Assembly (NCBI GenBank): GCA_021811085.1
Contig: JAJZPQ010000007.1
Location: 1-64,000, forward strand
Source of the DNA: Pseudomonadota bacterium
Lineage (GTDB): Bacteria; Pseudomonadota; Gammaproteobacteria; Burkholderiales; SG8-39
Direction: 5' to 3'
DNA: 64,000 nt
Positions 18,941 to 27,889 of the stretch are shown piece after piece. Both the position numbers and the translations under genes were made by a program. The notes under the pieces were generated by a model. The model was not told the DNA's origin, did no database searches, and saw only the letters and a list, made by a program, of their open reading frames with translations. Position 1 is the stretch's first letter; every line of letters starts with the position of its first letter.

Positions 18941-20269
18941 TTAGTGAACCGCGCCGGCGGCGCTGCGTTTCTGCTTGATCATCTGGAAATAGCTCTCCAG
19001 CCGGTTCTTGATGTTGGCCGCGGAGAAATAGCGCGGATCCACCAGGTCGGACTCGATGAACGCGGCCGGCTTGCCGGTGCGTTTTTCCACCTCGCGCAGG
19101 ATCAGCAGCTGCCCGGCGGAGAAGCTGTTGCAGCTCTTGATCGAATTGATCAGCAGGCCGTCGGCCTGGTACTCGTCGATGTATTTGCAGATCATGTCGA
19201 TGCGCTGCGGCAGGTTCAGGTTCGTATAGCAGCCGAGGCAGTACTCCGCCAGCGATTCGATCGGGTGGTCCGGATCGTGGCGGAAGCCGAAGTCGTAGAC
19301 GCCGCCGACCTTGGCGTAGGTGGAGGTGACCACCACCGCGCCCTCGTCGTAGAACATCTTCCAGAAGTCGCGGAAGCTGGTCCAGTTGGGCGGGCCCTCG
19401 ACCACCAGGCGGTATTTCTCCTCGCCCATCTCGCCTTCCGGGGTGATCGGCCCCTTGCCTTCGCGCACGCGCTGCTCGATTTCCTGGCGCAGCACGCGGT
19501 AGTACTCGGTCGCCTCGGCGGTGCCGCGGAACGCGGTGAATATCGGCCCGATGTAATACACCGCGCCGAAATAGCCGTCGATAGGCGAGGGGCGTTTCTT
19601 CGCCGACTGCAGCACCTGCACCAGGTCTTCCTCGGCCTTGACCGATTCCTTCATGTATTGACGCAGGCGGTCGATGTCGAACTTGACGCCCGAGACGCGC
19701 TCGAGCGATGGGATCACGTTTTCCTTGATCTGTTTGACCACGTAATCGCGCATGTTCTGCGAAATCTTGCCGTCGCCCTGGTAGGGCACGTGCAGCATGG
19801 TGGTTTCGCAGTTGTATTTCTGCCGGATCAGTTCGAACCACTTCATGAACGTGAAGCAGCCGGTATAGGACAGGAGCAGCAGGTCCGGGTGCGGCAGCGG
19901 GTCGCCCGTCGGGCCGACTTCGCCGCCCAGCATCATGCCGAGGTCGGCCTTGACGTAGGTGCACACGTCCTCGGAATGGCCGTCGCGCTCGGCGTCCATG
20001 ATCATCTTGCCCGACTTCTTGCGCATGCCGTTCTGCAGCGCATTGGTCTCGGGCAGGCTGCGCGCCATGTCGAAGCACATCACCAGTTCGTTCAGGTTGC
20101 CCGGAACGAAAGTCGCAGCGACCTTCTTGCCGTGCTGGTGCGCCGTGGCGAGCTCGAGGTAGTTGCGGTTGATCATCTCCTTCTGCAGCCACATCGCGTC
20201 CTCTTTCTGGACCACGGGGGCAGGCTTCTTCGAGGCTTGCGGCGGGGTTATTTGCACGGGCGTAGTCAT
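18941..20269 (-). CDS. bcrB: Benzoyl-CoA reductase subunit B
   Basis: About 442 residues, HgdB/FldC-like subunit of the substrate-binding BcrBC module. Conserved stretches include LLLLSYTGCFTFMKWFELI, GAVVVTSTYAKVGGVYDFGF and SLAEYCLGCYTNLNLPQRID, with cysteines positioned to hold a [4Fe-4S] cluster. Benzoyl-CoA is reduced to cyclohexa-1,5-diene-1-carboxyl-CoA at the BcrB/BcrC interface. The ATG at 20269 is chosen over a GTG four codons upstream because GGAG is 7 bases before it. This ATG overlaps the bcrC stop as ATGA, indicating coupled synthesis. Confidence 0.95.
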   Translation of the reverse strand: MTTPVQITPPQASKKPAPVVQKEDAMWLQKEMINRNYLELATAHQHGKKVAATFVPGNLNELVMCFDMARSLPETNALQNGMRKKSGKMIMDAERDGHSEDVCTYVKADLGMMLGGEVGPTGDPLPHPDLLLLSYTGCFTFMKWFELIRQKYNCETTMLHVPYQGDGKISQNMRDYVVKQIKENVIPSLERVSGVKFDIDRLRQYMKESVKAEEDLVQVLQSAKKRPSPIDGYFGAVYYIGPIFTAFRGTAEATEYYRVLRQEIEQRVREGKGPITPEGEMGEEKYRLVVEGPPNWTSFRDFWKMFYDEGAVVVTSTYAKVGGVYDFGFRHDPDHPIESLAEYCLGCYTNLNLPQRIDMICKYIDEYQADGLLINSIKSCNSFSAGQLLILREVEKRTGKPAAFIESDLVDPRYFSAANIKNRLESYFQMIKQKRSAAGAVH

Positions 20270-21438
20270 GCTGCACTCCACAATTTTATTGAATCGGCAA
20301 AGGTTCCGGCCTGCTCGCGTATCGGCGCCATCTGGCCGGTGTTCTCGGCGTACTTGAATGCGGTGTAGGGGATCTTGTGCTCGGCCAGCACCGCCTGCAG
20401 CATCGGCCGCTCGAGCAGCGCCGGGTCGCAGAAGGAAGGCGCGGCGAAAATCACGCCTTCGCCGGCGTTGAGCTTGGTCGAATCGAGCAGGTATTTGCCT
20501 TTGTCTTTCTTGAACTCGTCGTACTTGGACGAGGTTTGCACCGAACGATGGAGGAAAGATTTCGACAATTCTTCCAGCGGATCACCGGTTTCGACCACGT
20601 CGTCGAACAGCATGCGCATCACCAGCATGAAGTCGTCGTCGACGATGTAGCAGCCGGCCATCTCGATCGATTTGATCAGAGAGAGCGGCGGCTGCTCGCA
20701 GAACGCGCCGGTGAGAATGATGCGCGCATTGTCGCGCATCGGCCGCGCGACGGCGTCGGTCGCGGCGATGTATTCGCGCACCAGCTTGGTGTGCTCCTCC
20801 ACCGGCAGCACCATGCCGGCGCGCAGCAGCAGGTAGACCTCGGAGGTGGGCGCCTGCCAGGGCTTCGCCGCGCGGTATTTATACAGTTCCTGGATCGCAC
20901 GCCGGTTTTCGTTGTAGACCCCGATCGAGGCGCGCAGCGCGTCGTCGCTGATGGGTTTGCCCGCGAGCTTGCCCAGATCGTCGCGCAGCACCTGCATTTC
21001 GTGCATGTAGTAATTGCCGCCGACGCTGTCCTGGTAATTCTGCGGCACGTCGAAATACCTGACGTATTTGTCCTTGAACAGGATCTGCCACATGCCGGAG
21101 AGGTTGCGGATGACGTCGCAGATCGAGGGGAACAGCATGCCGTCGAGGCAGTCCAGGCGCCCGGTCAGCCCCAGCTCCAGGGTCGAGCGCGGAATGCGGC
21201 AGATGTAGCTCTGGTAATAGGCATCGCCCTGGATCACTTCGAGCTGGTCGCCGCCGCCCATGATGCCCACCGGCAGCATGCCGGCGGCATGGATGATTTC
21301 GCGCGGCACGTAAATCGGCATGAAGCCGATCGCCTTGCGCCCGGGCACGGCGGCCTTCCACTCCTTTACCGAGGTGAAATGCAGGTCGTCGAACAGCGTC
21401 TGGCAACGTTCGATGATCTGTGGCACGGTCTGGCTCAT
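20266..21438 (-). CDS. bcrC: Benzoyl-CoA reductase subunit C
   Basis: A 390-residue HgdB-family subunit paired with BcrB. It carries the family start RKAIGFMPIYVPREIIHAAG, a GRLDCLDGMLFPSICDVIRN segment and an FCEQPP region, with cysteines for a [4Fe-4S] cluster. The length is close to that of Thauera BcrC. The ATG at 21438 is chosen because GGAG precedes it and homology begins there; the frame is open far upstream through dch. It starts 11 bp after the dch stop. Confidence 0.95.
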   Translation of the reverse strand: MSQTVPQIIERCQTLFDDLHFTSVKEWKAAVPGRKAIGFMPIYVPREIIHAAGMLPVGIMGGGDQLEVIQGDAYYQSYICRIPRSTLELGLTGRLDCLDGMLFPSICDVIRNLSGMWQILFKDKYVRYFDVPQNYQDSVGGNYYMHEMQVLRDDLGKLAGKPISDDALRASIGVYNENRRAIQELYKYRAAKPWQAPTSEVYLLLRAGMVLPVEEHTKLVREYIAATDAVARPMRDNARIILTGAFCEQPPLSLIKSIEMAGCYIVDDDFMLVMRMLFDDVVETGDPLEELSKSFLHRSVQTSSKYDEFKKDKGKYLLDSTKLNAGEGVIFAAPSFCDPALLERPMLQAVLAEHKIPYTAFKYAENTGQMAPIREQAGTFADSIKLWSAA

Positions 21439-21449
21439 CGGGGCTCCCA

Positions 21450-22238
21450 TCATTTGTGCTCCCATTTTGGCGGACGCTTGGCGAGGAAGGCCGCGAGGCC
21501 TTCGTTCGCATCGCGGGTTTGCATCAGGCGTTCGAGATACAGCCGCTCGACCTCGGCTATGCGGCGGCGCATTTCGGGCAGATACGCGCCGCGCGCAGCA
21601 GTCACGGCGCAGGCAAGCGAGCTCGCGCTCTTCGCGGCGAGGTGTTGATCGAAATAGGCCAGCGCGGCGGCTTCGGCGTCGGCCGACACGGAAGCCACCA
21701 GGCCCAGCCGCAGCGCTTCGTCGGCAGCGATGGAGCGCCCGGAGAACAGCAGGTCTTCGGCCGCCGCCTGGCCGATGCGTGGCGGCAACAGGCAGGATGC
21801 CGCCGGCGCGAACACGCCGAGCTGGATCTCGGGCTGGCCCAGCTTCGCGTCGCTGGCGGCGAAAATCAGGCTGCCGCCCAGCGCGAGTTCGAGGCCGCCG
21901 CCGAGACACTGGCCCTTGACCGCCACCAGGATCGGCTGCGGCCATTCGATCATCGACAGCAGCAGCGTATGCAGGCTGGCGAGCATCGCCGCGCAGCGCT
22001 CGGCCAGATGTTCTTCGACGCTCGCACCGAAGGAGAAGTGCGGGCCCTCGGCGTCGATCAGCGCGGCCAGGATTCCCGCCTTGCTGCGGTGCGCGTCGAA
22101 CGCCGCCTGCAGCGCGGCGATCATCGCCGCATCGACGATGTTCGCCTTGGGCCGCGCGAGGCGCAGCCTCAGCAGCGCGCCGTCGCGCTCGGTCCAGACT
22201 TTCAGCGGACCGACGTTCGGTGATAACCCGACGGCCAT
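21450..22238 (-). CDS. dch: Cyclohexa-1,5-dienecarbonyl-CoA hydratase
   Basis: A 262-residue crotonase-fold protein. It shows the CoA-binding LARPKANIVDAAMI and the oxyanion region GPHFSFGASVEEHL. KGQCLGGGLELALGGSLIFAAS matches the family's second glycine-rich segment, followed by LGQPEIQLGVFAP. It adds water to the dienoyl-CoA formed by benzoyl-CoA reductase, giving 6-hydroxycyclohex-1-ene-1-carbonyl-CoA. It is 4 bp downstream of oah and just upstream of bcrC, the Thauera gene order. Confidence 0.92.
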   Translation of the reverse strand: MAVGLSPNVGPLKVWTERDGALLRLRLARPKANIVDAAMIAALQAAFDAHRSKAGILAALIDAEGPHFSFGASVEEHLAERCAAMLASLHTLLLSMIEWPQPILVAVKGQCLGGGLELALGGSLIFAASDAKLGQPEIQLGVFAPAASCLLPPRIGQAAAEDLLFSGRSIAADEALRLGLVASVSADAEAAALAYFDQHLAAKSASSLACAVTAARGAYLPEMRRRIAEVERLYLERLMQTRDANEGLAAFLAKRPPKWEHK

Positions 22239-22242
22239 GGCC

Positions 22243-23370
22243 TCAGCCCTTGTGCTTGTTCTTCGGCTGGATCGCGTTATGCAGTGCGTCGCCCCAGCCT
22301 TCGCCGCGCGCGAGCCGCTGGCGCAGGCCGATGAAGTCGACCTCGCGGTCTTCCTTCGTGCCTTCGTTGAACGCGACGAAGCCCGCGCGCGCCTCGGTCA
22401 TCATGTTGAGCGCGAGCCAGGCGCGCGAGTTTTCCTTGTTCGCGTTCCAGGCGATGAGCTTCGGCTTCCTGAGTTCCTCGATGGTCTTGGTGGTGCAGTC
22501 GGGGAAGGTGAGCAGCATCTTCGCGCACAGCTCCTCCACCTTGGCATCGAGCAGAGACAGGTCCACCGTGCCCTTCGACATCAGCGCCTTTCCCGTCTTG
22601 GCCGCGTCGCCGGTCTTGAAATCGCCGAACACCAGCTTGCCGAATTCGTCGGTCATCTGTTTCGTTTCCACCAGCGGATTGGCGATGAACTTGCCGTCCA
22701 CTTTCAGCGCCGGCACCACGTCGGTGAGCACGCCCATGTAATACGCCTTATGCGCCGAGAACGGTTCGCATAGTACGCAGGCCGCCATCGCCCGCTCCGC
22801 GCCTATGACTACGGGCAGGAAGTCGGTGGCGCCGCCGATCGGGGCCGAACCGTGCTTGGGGCCGGCCTGGCCGAAGCGCGCCAGGTCCTGCGCCACGGAA
22901 AAATCGCAGGCCATGCCGATCTCCTGGCCGCCGCCTATGCGCATGCCGTTGACGCGGCAGATCACCGGCTTGTCGCAGGCGAGAATCGCCGACACCATGT
23001 CGTTGAACAGGCGCATGTAGGCGCGGTATTCCTGCGGGTGCCCGGCGTAGTACTCGGCGTATTCCTTGGTGTTGCCGCCGGTGCAAAAGGCCTTGTCGCC
23101 CGCGCCGGTGAACACCACGCAGTTGACGTCGCGCGCATTGGAGGCGGCGCGGAACGCGAGGATCGTGCCTTTCACCATATCGGTGGTGTAGGAGTTGAAC
23201 TGACTCGGGTTATCCAGGGTGATCCATGCGTTGTACAGGCCCGCCACTTCCTTGCCGTCGGGCGTGCGTGCCGGGCGCTTCTCGTAGCGCACGCCGGGGC
23301 GCGCAAAGTCCTCGTCGAGTTCGTGATTCTTGAATTCCCGTGTCGCGCCAGACGCTGCAGCAGTGCTCAT
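22243..23370 (-). CDS. oah: 6-oxocyclohex-1-ene-1-carbonyl-CoA hydrolase (ring-opening)
   Basis: A 375-residue crotonase-superfamily enzyme with an N-terminal extension and the characteristic YNAWITLDNPSQFNSYTTDM opening. The oxyanion-hole stretches are GAGDKAFCTGGNTKEYAEYY and NGMRIGGGQEIGMACDFSV. The family hydrates the enone and opens the ring hydrolytically to 3-hydroxypimelyl-CoA. The length fits known Oah proteins (about 375). It lies between had and dch in a tight operon. Confidence 0.94.
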   Translation of the reverse strand: MSTAAASGATREFKNHELDEDFARPGVRYEKRPARTPDGKEVAGLYNAWITLDNPSQFNSYTTDMVKGTILAFRAASNARDVNCVVFTGAGDKAFCTGGNTKEYAEYYAGHPQEYRAYMRLFNDMVSAILACDKPVICRVNGMRIGGGQEIGMACDFSVAQDLARFGQAGPKHGSAPIGGATDFLPVVIGAERAMAACVLCEPFSAHKAYYMGVLTDVVPALKVDGKFIANPLVETKQMTDEFGKLVFGDFKTGDAAKTGKALMSKGTVDLSLLDAKVEELCAKMLLTFPDCTTKTIEELRKPKLIAWNANKENSRAWLALNMMTEARAGFVAFNEGTKEDREVDFIGLRQRLARGEGWGDALHNAIQPKNKHKG

Positions 23371-23399
23371 GAACAGATCTCCAAAAAGTTACGGAACAG

Positions 23400-24467
23400 T
23401 TACGGAACCAGGACGGCGCGGCGCTTGATCTCGCGGCTATGCGTCGCCTCGAATACGCGGTTGATGTCCGCCAGCGGGTGCATTTCGACGAAGGGTTTCA
23501 CTTTTACTTTGCCGGCGAGCACCAGTTCCAGCGCAGCCGGATAGTGCTCGGGCGTGCAGCCCCAGTTGCCGATCGCGCGCGCATCGAAAGCCATCAAGTT
23601 GGACAGCCGGATTTCGACTTTGTCCATGGTGAAGCCGACCACGGCGAGCGTGGCGCCGTGCACCAGCAGGCCGTAAGCGGTCAGCTGACCGGCGGCGCTG
23701 CCGGAGCATTCGAAGATGAACCATTCGGTCGCGCGCAGGCCGTTGTCCTTGGCGAATTTGGAAATCGCGCCCTTCAAGGCCTTGGGATCGAGTTCTTTCG
23801 GATTGAGCGTAAGCGCGGCGCCGTGCTCGCCGATCGCGGCGAGCTTGGCCGGATCGACATCGATCGCCACGACTTTCGCGCCGAAGGCTTGCGCCACCTG
23901 CACGCAGTAACCGCCAACGCCGCCGGCGCCGATGACGATGGCGAGGCTGCCCGGGGTGACGCCGGCGCGGTGCACGGCCTGGTAAGGCGTGGTGACCGCA
24001 TCCGCCACGACCGACACTTCGGCTAGGTCCATGCCGACCGCGGCCAGGCGCTGCAGATCGACCGGGCACAGCCCGCGCGCGGGCACGGCGATGTGGCTGG
24101 CGAAGCCGCCCTGGATATCGTTGCCGGGCATTTTCTGCGAGCGGCAGATCGCGGCGCGGCCGCGCTTGCACAGATCGCATTCGCCGCAGGGGATGACCGC
24201 GGGCACGATGACCGATTTTCCGAGCCAGCTTTCAGCGCCGCTGCCGGCGGCGACCACGCGGCCGCTGATCTCGTGGCCCAGCGTAAGCGGCAGCGCGTGA
24301 TTGGTGCGCACACCGTCGTAGAAATAGCCCAGGTCGGTATGGCAGACGCCGCAGCCGGCGACCTCGATCACCACTTCGGCGCTCTGGGGCGGGAACGGAT
24401 CGAAGGCAGATTCGACCATCGGGGTCTTGGGCGCCGTCATCATCCAGCGCCGCGCGACTGTATTCAT
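23400..24467 (-). CDS. had: 6-hydroxycyclohex-1-ene-1-carbonyl-CoA dehydrogenase
   Basis: A 355-residue zinc-type medium-chain dehydrogenase. It has [15 protein letters not shown] (catalytic zinc Cys), [13 protein letters not shown], the structural-zinc cysteines [15 protein letters not shown] and the NAD-binding loop [20 protein letters not shown]. It oxidises the 6-hydroxy intermediate to the 6-oxo enoyl-CoA with NAD. It is the first gene of the leftward operon; the divergent region upstream holds the shared palindrome. Confidence 0.94.
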   Translation of the reverse strand: MNTVARRWMMTAPKTPMVESAFDPFPPQSAEVVIEVAGCGVCHTDLGYFYDGVRTNHALPLTLGHEISGRVVAAGSGAESWLGKSVIVPAVIPCGECDLCKRGRAAICRSQKMPGNDIQGGFASHIAVPARGLCPVDLQRLAAVGMDLAEVSVVADAVTTPYQAVHRAGVTPGSLAIVIGAGGVGGYCVQVAQAFGAKVVAIDVDPAKLAAIGEHGAALTLNPKELDPKALKGAISKFAKDNGLRATEWFIFECSGSAAGQLTAYGLLVHGATLAVVGFTMDKVEIRLSNLMAFDARAIGNWGCTPEHYPAALELVLAGKVKVKPFVEMHPLADINRVFEATHSREIKRRAVLVP

Positions 24468-24526
24468 GTGATGCCTCCAATTGCAGCTGCCGCTGTTGCA
24501 GTTTGTACCCGTGCTTCAGGTACGGC

Positions 24527-24556
24527 TTGACTTTTTGATGCTTATTTACGTATTAT
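24527..24556 (+). promoter_or_regulatory. Promoter for korAB
   Basis: TTGACT (24527-24532), an 18-bp spacer and TATTAT (24551-24556) form a good sigma-70-like promoter about 100 bp upstream of korA. The -10 is covered by the palindrome at 24548-24571, so a bound protein should repress it. Confidence 0.62.
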
Positions 24557-24571
24557 GGTACTAGAATGCGT
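24548..24571. promoter_or_regulatory. 24-bp palindromic operator-like site, copy 3
   Basis: Half-sites ACGTATT (24548-24554) and AATGCGT (24565-24571) with a 10-bp spacer containing GTAC and ending AG. One mismatch breaks perfect symmetry. It is located between the divergent had operon and korAB and overlaps the korA -10. Confidence 0.66.
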
Positions 24572-24655
24572 ATTTAGAGTCAAGCCCAATATGAAACTTG
24601 CGGCGCAACATCGCAACTGACGTCCCATCCTGCCCGGCAAGACGGAGGCCACACC

Positions 24656-26410
24656 GTGTCAAAACACAGAGACCAAACCAAGGAAAGCATTTCGATCGCG
24701 ATAACGGGCAGCGGCGGCGCCGGCGTGATGACCGCGGGCAATCTGCTGCTCGAAGTCGCCGCGCAGGCCGGCTGGTATGGCCTGATGGTGCGCTCCAGCG
24801 GGCCGCAGATCCGCGGCGGCGAGGCCGCGGCGCTGCTGCGCTTCGCGCAAGTACCGGTGGAGTGCCTCGACGACCGCTTCGACATTCTGATCGGCATCGA
24901 CTGGCAGAACATCCACCGCTTCGCCGACGAGATTCCGCTCGATGCCGCGAGCGTGATGATAGGCGATCCGGACCAGGGCGAACCGCCCGAGGTGTTCGTC
25001 GCGCGCGGGGCGAGCTATGCGCAGCTCGCGTTCAAGCAGATGGCCAAAGCGATACCGGGAAGCTGGCCCAACATGATCGCGCTGGGCCTGGCAGCCGGTT
25101 TGGCGGGTCTGCCGATCGATTCGGTCAAGGCCGTGCTGCAGAAATCGCTCAAGAAAGGCGGCGGCGAAAAAATGGCGGCGAATCTCGCTGCAGCGGACGC
25201 GGGCTACGCCGCCGCGGCAAACGTGCCGGCGGTGCCGCGCCTGGCAGCGCGCACGGGGCACAAGGCGGGCGCCAGCAACGCGGCGCGCTGGCTCATCACC
25301 GGCAACCAGGCGGCAGGCTACGGCGCGGTGCGCGGCGGCGTGCGCTTTTGCGCCGCCTATCCGATCACGCCTGCGACCGAAGTGCTGGAATGGCTCGCGC
25401 CCGCACTGCCCAAAGTCGGCGGGGTGCTGGTGCAGGCCGAGGATGAGCTGGCTTCGGTCAACATGATCGTCGGCTCCTCCTATGGCGGCGTGCCTTCGGT
25501 GACCGCGACTGCCGGGCCGGGCCTGTCGCTCATGACCGAGGCGATCGGTCTCGCGGTCGCTGCCGAAGTGCCGATCGTGGTTATCGATGTCATGCGCGGC
25601 GGGCCATCGACCGGCATACCGGCCAAGAGCGAGCAAAGCGACGTCAATATCGCGTTGAACGGATTGCACGGCGATGCGCCGCGCCTGGTGGTGGCGCCGA
25701 ACTCGATCGCCGACTGCGTCACGGCGACGCAGTGGGCGGTGCACCTGGCCGAAGCGCTGCAGTCCCCGGCGATCGTGCTCTCCGACCAATACTTCGGTCA
25801 GACGCGCGCGGTGGTGGACCCGCCCGCCGATCTAGGCCTCGTCGCTGAGCGTCTGAAGGCGAGCGCCGGGGCCGAAGGCTACAAGCGCTATGCGCTCACT
25901 GAATCGGGCATTTCACCGATGGCGATCCCGGGCACGCCGGGCACGGCGTACACGGCCGACGGCCTCGAGCACAACGAGCGCGGCCTGCCCTCGAGCCAAG
26001 CGGGCGACCACATGCGGCAACTGGACAAGCGGGCGCAGAAACTCGCGCAATACGATTACGGCGAGCGCTGGGCCGACCTCGAAGGCGAGGGCGAGCTCGC
26101 AGTCGTCACGTTCGGCTCCTGCACCGGCGCGGCGCGCGAAGCGCTCGCGCGCGCCGCGGCCGAAGGCATCAAGGCGCGCCTCGTGTCGCTGCGGCTGCTC
26201 AGTCCGGCGCAGCCCGCGAGCGTGGCCAAGGCGCTCGCGGGCGCGAAGCGCGTGCTGGTGGTCGAACAGAACCATACGGGGCAGCTGTACCGCTACCTGC
26301 GCGCGGAATACGATCTGCCGGGCGAGGTCAGGAGCTTCCGCCACCCCGGGCCGCTGCCCATGCGCCCGGACGAAATCCACCAGCAAATCACCGAATGGAG
26401 CCGCTCATGA
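24656..26410 (+). CDS. korA: 2-oxoglutarate:ferredoxin oxidoreductase, fused gamma-alpha subunit
   Basis: A 584-residue 2-oxoacid:acceptor oxidoreductase subunit. The gamma-type domain (SIAITGSGGAGVMTAGNLL, MVRSSGPQIRGGEAAALLR) covers about residues 10-185. A pyruvate-ferredoxin alpha-type domain follows, with GVRFCAAYPITPATEVLEWL and QAEDELASVNMIVGSSYGG. The GTG start has GGAGG upstream. In Thauera this enzyme oxidises 2-oxoglutarate to succinyl-CoA and reduces the ferredoxin used by benzoyl-CoA reductase. Phenylglyoxylate is a possible alternative substrate here, because a dedicated phenylglyoxylate dehydrogenase is not in the window. Confidence 0.9.
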   Translation: MSKHRDQTKESISIAITGSGGAGVMTAGNLLLEVAAQAGWYGLMVRSSGPQIRGGEAAALLRFAQVPVECLDDRFDILIGIDWQNIHRFADEIPLDAASVMIGDPDQGEPPEVFVARGASYAQLAFKQMAKAIPGSWPNMIALGLAAGLAGLPIDSVKAVLQKSLKKGGGEKMAANLAAADAGYAAAANVPAVPRLAARTGHKAGASNAARWLITGNQAAGYGAVRGGVRFCAAYPITPATEVLEWLAPALPKVGGVLVQAEDELASVNMIVGSSYGGVPSVTATAGPGLSLMTEAIGLAVAAEVPIVVIDVMRGGPSTGIPAKSEQSDVNIALNGLHGDAPRLVVAPNSIADCVTATQWAVHLAEALQSPAIVLSDQYFGQTRAVVDPPADLGLVAERLKASAGAEGYKRYALTESGISPMAIPGTPGTAYTADGLEHNERGLPSSQAGDHMRQLDKRAQKLAQYDYGERWADLEGEGELAVVTFGSCTGAAREALARAAAEGIKARLVSLRLLSPAQPASVAKALAGAKRVLVVEQNHTGQLYRYLRAEYDLPGEVRSFRHPGPLPMRPDEIHQQITEWSRS

Positions 26411-27243
26411 ATACTCCTGCCGCTGCCGCGCCGCTCACTGCGCAGGCATACAAGTCCGACTACAAGCCGATCTGGTGTCCCGGCTGCGGCGACTATTCGG
26501 TGCTGTCCTCGTTCACCAAGGCCTTCGCCAAGCTCCAGCTGCGTCCGGAGAATATCGCCGTGGTGTCGGGCATAGGCTGCTCCTCGCGCATACCGGCGTA
26601 CACCAACTGCTACGGCTTTCACGGCGTGCACGGGCGTTCGCTCGCCGCGGCCGCGGGCCTGAAGCTCGCGCGCCCCGATCTCACCGTGGTGGTCGCGAGC
26701 GGCGACGGCGACGGCTATTCCATCGGCGGCAACCACTTCCTGCACGCCTGCAGGCGCAACGTCGACCTGACCTACGTCGTCATGGACAACCATGTGTACG
26801 GCATGACCAAAGGCCAGCCTTCGCCCACGACCGAACCCGACTGGGATTCCAAGCTCTCGCCCGGCGGCACCGGCCTGCGCACGTTCAATCCGCTGGTGAT
26901 CGCGCTCGCGGCGGGCGCCAATTTCATCGCGCGCGCTTTCGCCGGCGACCCCAACGGCACGGCCGAGGTCATCGCCGAGGCGATACGCACGCCCGGCTTC
27001 TCCTTCGTCGAGATACTCAGCCCCTGCGTGACGTTCCGACCGGAGCAGCGCGAATGGAAGCAACTGGTGCGTCCGGCGCCGGTCACCTCGACCGAGGACG
27101 CGGCGCGCGCGGCGCGGCGCATCATGACCGACGACGGCATGAATATCGGCGTGCTGTACAAAGCAGATCGCAAGCCTTATCAGCCGCCTATGGGCAAAGG
27201 GAAGAAACATCCGTCCGACCTCGAAGCGGAGTTCGCACTATGA
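26407..27243 (+). CDS. korB: 2-oxoglutarate:ferredoxin oxidoreductase, beta subunit
   Basis: A 278-residue thiamine-diphosphate-binding beta subunit. Fe-S ligand cysteines begin with CPGCGDYSVL (C24, C27) and continue with GIGCSSRIP. The TPP/Mg motif is GDGDGYSIGGNHF followed by VMDNHVYGMTKGQPSPT. The ATG at 26407 is chosen (GGAG upstream, ATGA overlap with the korA stop) over one four codons upstream. Its stop overlaps the start of the ferritin-like gene, so that gene is co-translated. Confidence 0.93.
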   Translation: MNTPAAAAPLTAQAYKSDYKPIWCPGCGDYSVLSSFTKAFAKLQLRPENIAVVSGIGCSSRIPAYTNCYGFHGVHGRSLAAAAGLKLARPDLTVVVASGDGDGYSIGGNHFLHACRRNVDLTYVVMDNHVYGMTKGQPSPTTEPDWDSKLSPGGTGLRTFNPLVIALAAGANFIARAFAGDPNGTAEVIAEAIRTPGFSFVEILSPCVTFRPEQREWKQLVRPAPVTSTEDAARAARRIMTDDGMNIGVLYKADRKPYQPPMGKGKKHPSDLEAEFAL

Positions 27244-27884
27244 GCACGAAAAAAAGCAGCAAGAAAGCGACCAAGTCGAGCCGCAAGCCGCGCACCAAGC
27301 CGGCCGCGAAAAAGACCGTGGTGAAAGCGCAGCGCGCGCCTGCACCGAAGCGCGTTGCGGCCAAAGCCGCAGGTAAGGCAACGGTCGCGAGCGCCGCGGA
27401 TTTCATGGCGCACGCCTATGCGATGGAAGCCGAAGCGGCCGAGCGCTACGCCGAATTCGCCGACTCGATGGAAGTGCACAACAACCGCGAAGTGGCGGAG
27501 CTGTTCCGCAAGCTGTCGCGCATCGAGCAGCGCCATGCCGACCAGATCATGGAACAGATGGGCTGGAAGCAGTCGCCGGCTACCTCCGCCAACGTGCGCT
27601 GGGAGGGTGCCGAAGGACCCGAGACCGCGGACCCGACCGAGCTGCATTACCTGATGCAGCCCTATCATGCGCTGCAGATCGCGCTGCACAACGAAAGGCG
27701 CGCGCGCGATTTCTTCGCCCAGCTGGCCAAGGCCACCAAGGACAAAGGGGTGCGCGCGGGTGCGCTGGAAATGCAGGAGGAAGAGGCCGAGCACGTGCGC
27801 CTGATCGAGGAGTGGCTCAAACGCACGCCCAAGCCCGACGCCAACTGGCAGACCGACCAGGATCCGCCGGTGTTGTCGGACTAA
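27240..27884 (+). CDS. Rubrerythrin/ferritin-like di-iron protein with Lys/Ala-rich tail
   Basis: A 214-residue protein. The first ~50 residues are a histone-H1-like tail dense in Lys, Ala, Pro and Ser. A ferritin-like four-helix domain follows, with AYAMEAEAAERYAEFADSM, LSRIEQRHADQI and a C-terminal EEEAEHVRLIEEW that supply Glu/His di-iron ligands. No rubredoxin domain is visible. It is coupled to korB by an ATGA overlap. A peroxide- or oxygen-protective role for the ferredoxin-dependent pathway is inferred; the tail suggests binding to nucleic acid or another polyanion. Confidence 0.78.
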   Translation: MSTKKSSKKATKSSRKPRTKPAAKKTVVKAQRAPAPKRVAAKAAGKATVASAADFMAHAYAMEAEAAERYAEFADSMEVHNNREVAELFRKLSRIEQRHADQIMEQMGWKQSPATSANVRWEGAEGPETADPTELHYLMQPYHALQIALHNERRARDFFAQLAKATKDKGVRAGALEMQEEEAEHVRLIEEWLKRTPKPDANWQTDQDPPVLSD

Positions 27885-27889
27885 GCGCG

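Noticed and set aside
24535-24548. FNR-like sequence TTGATGCTTATTTA before korA
   Set aside because: Only one half-site is good (8 of 10 positions overall) and it lies between the -35 and -10 boxes, so it is not a convincing activator site.
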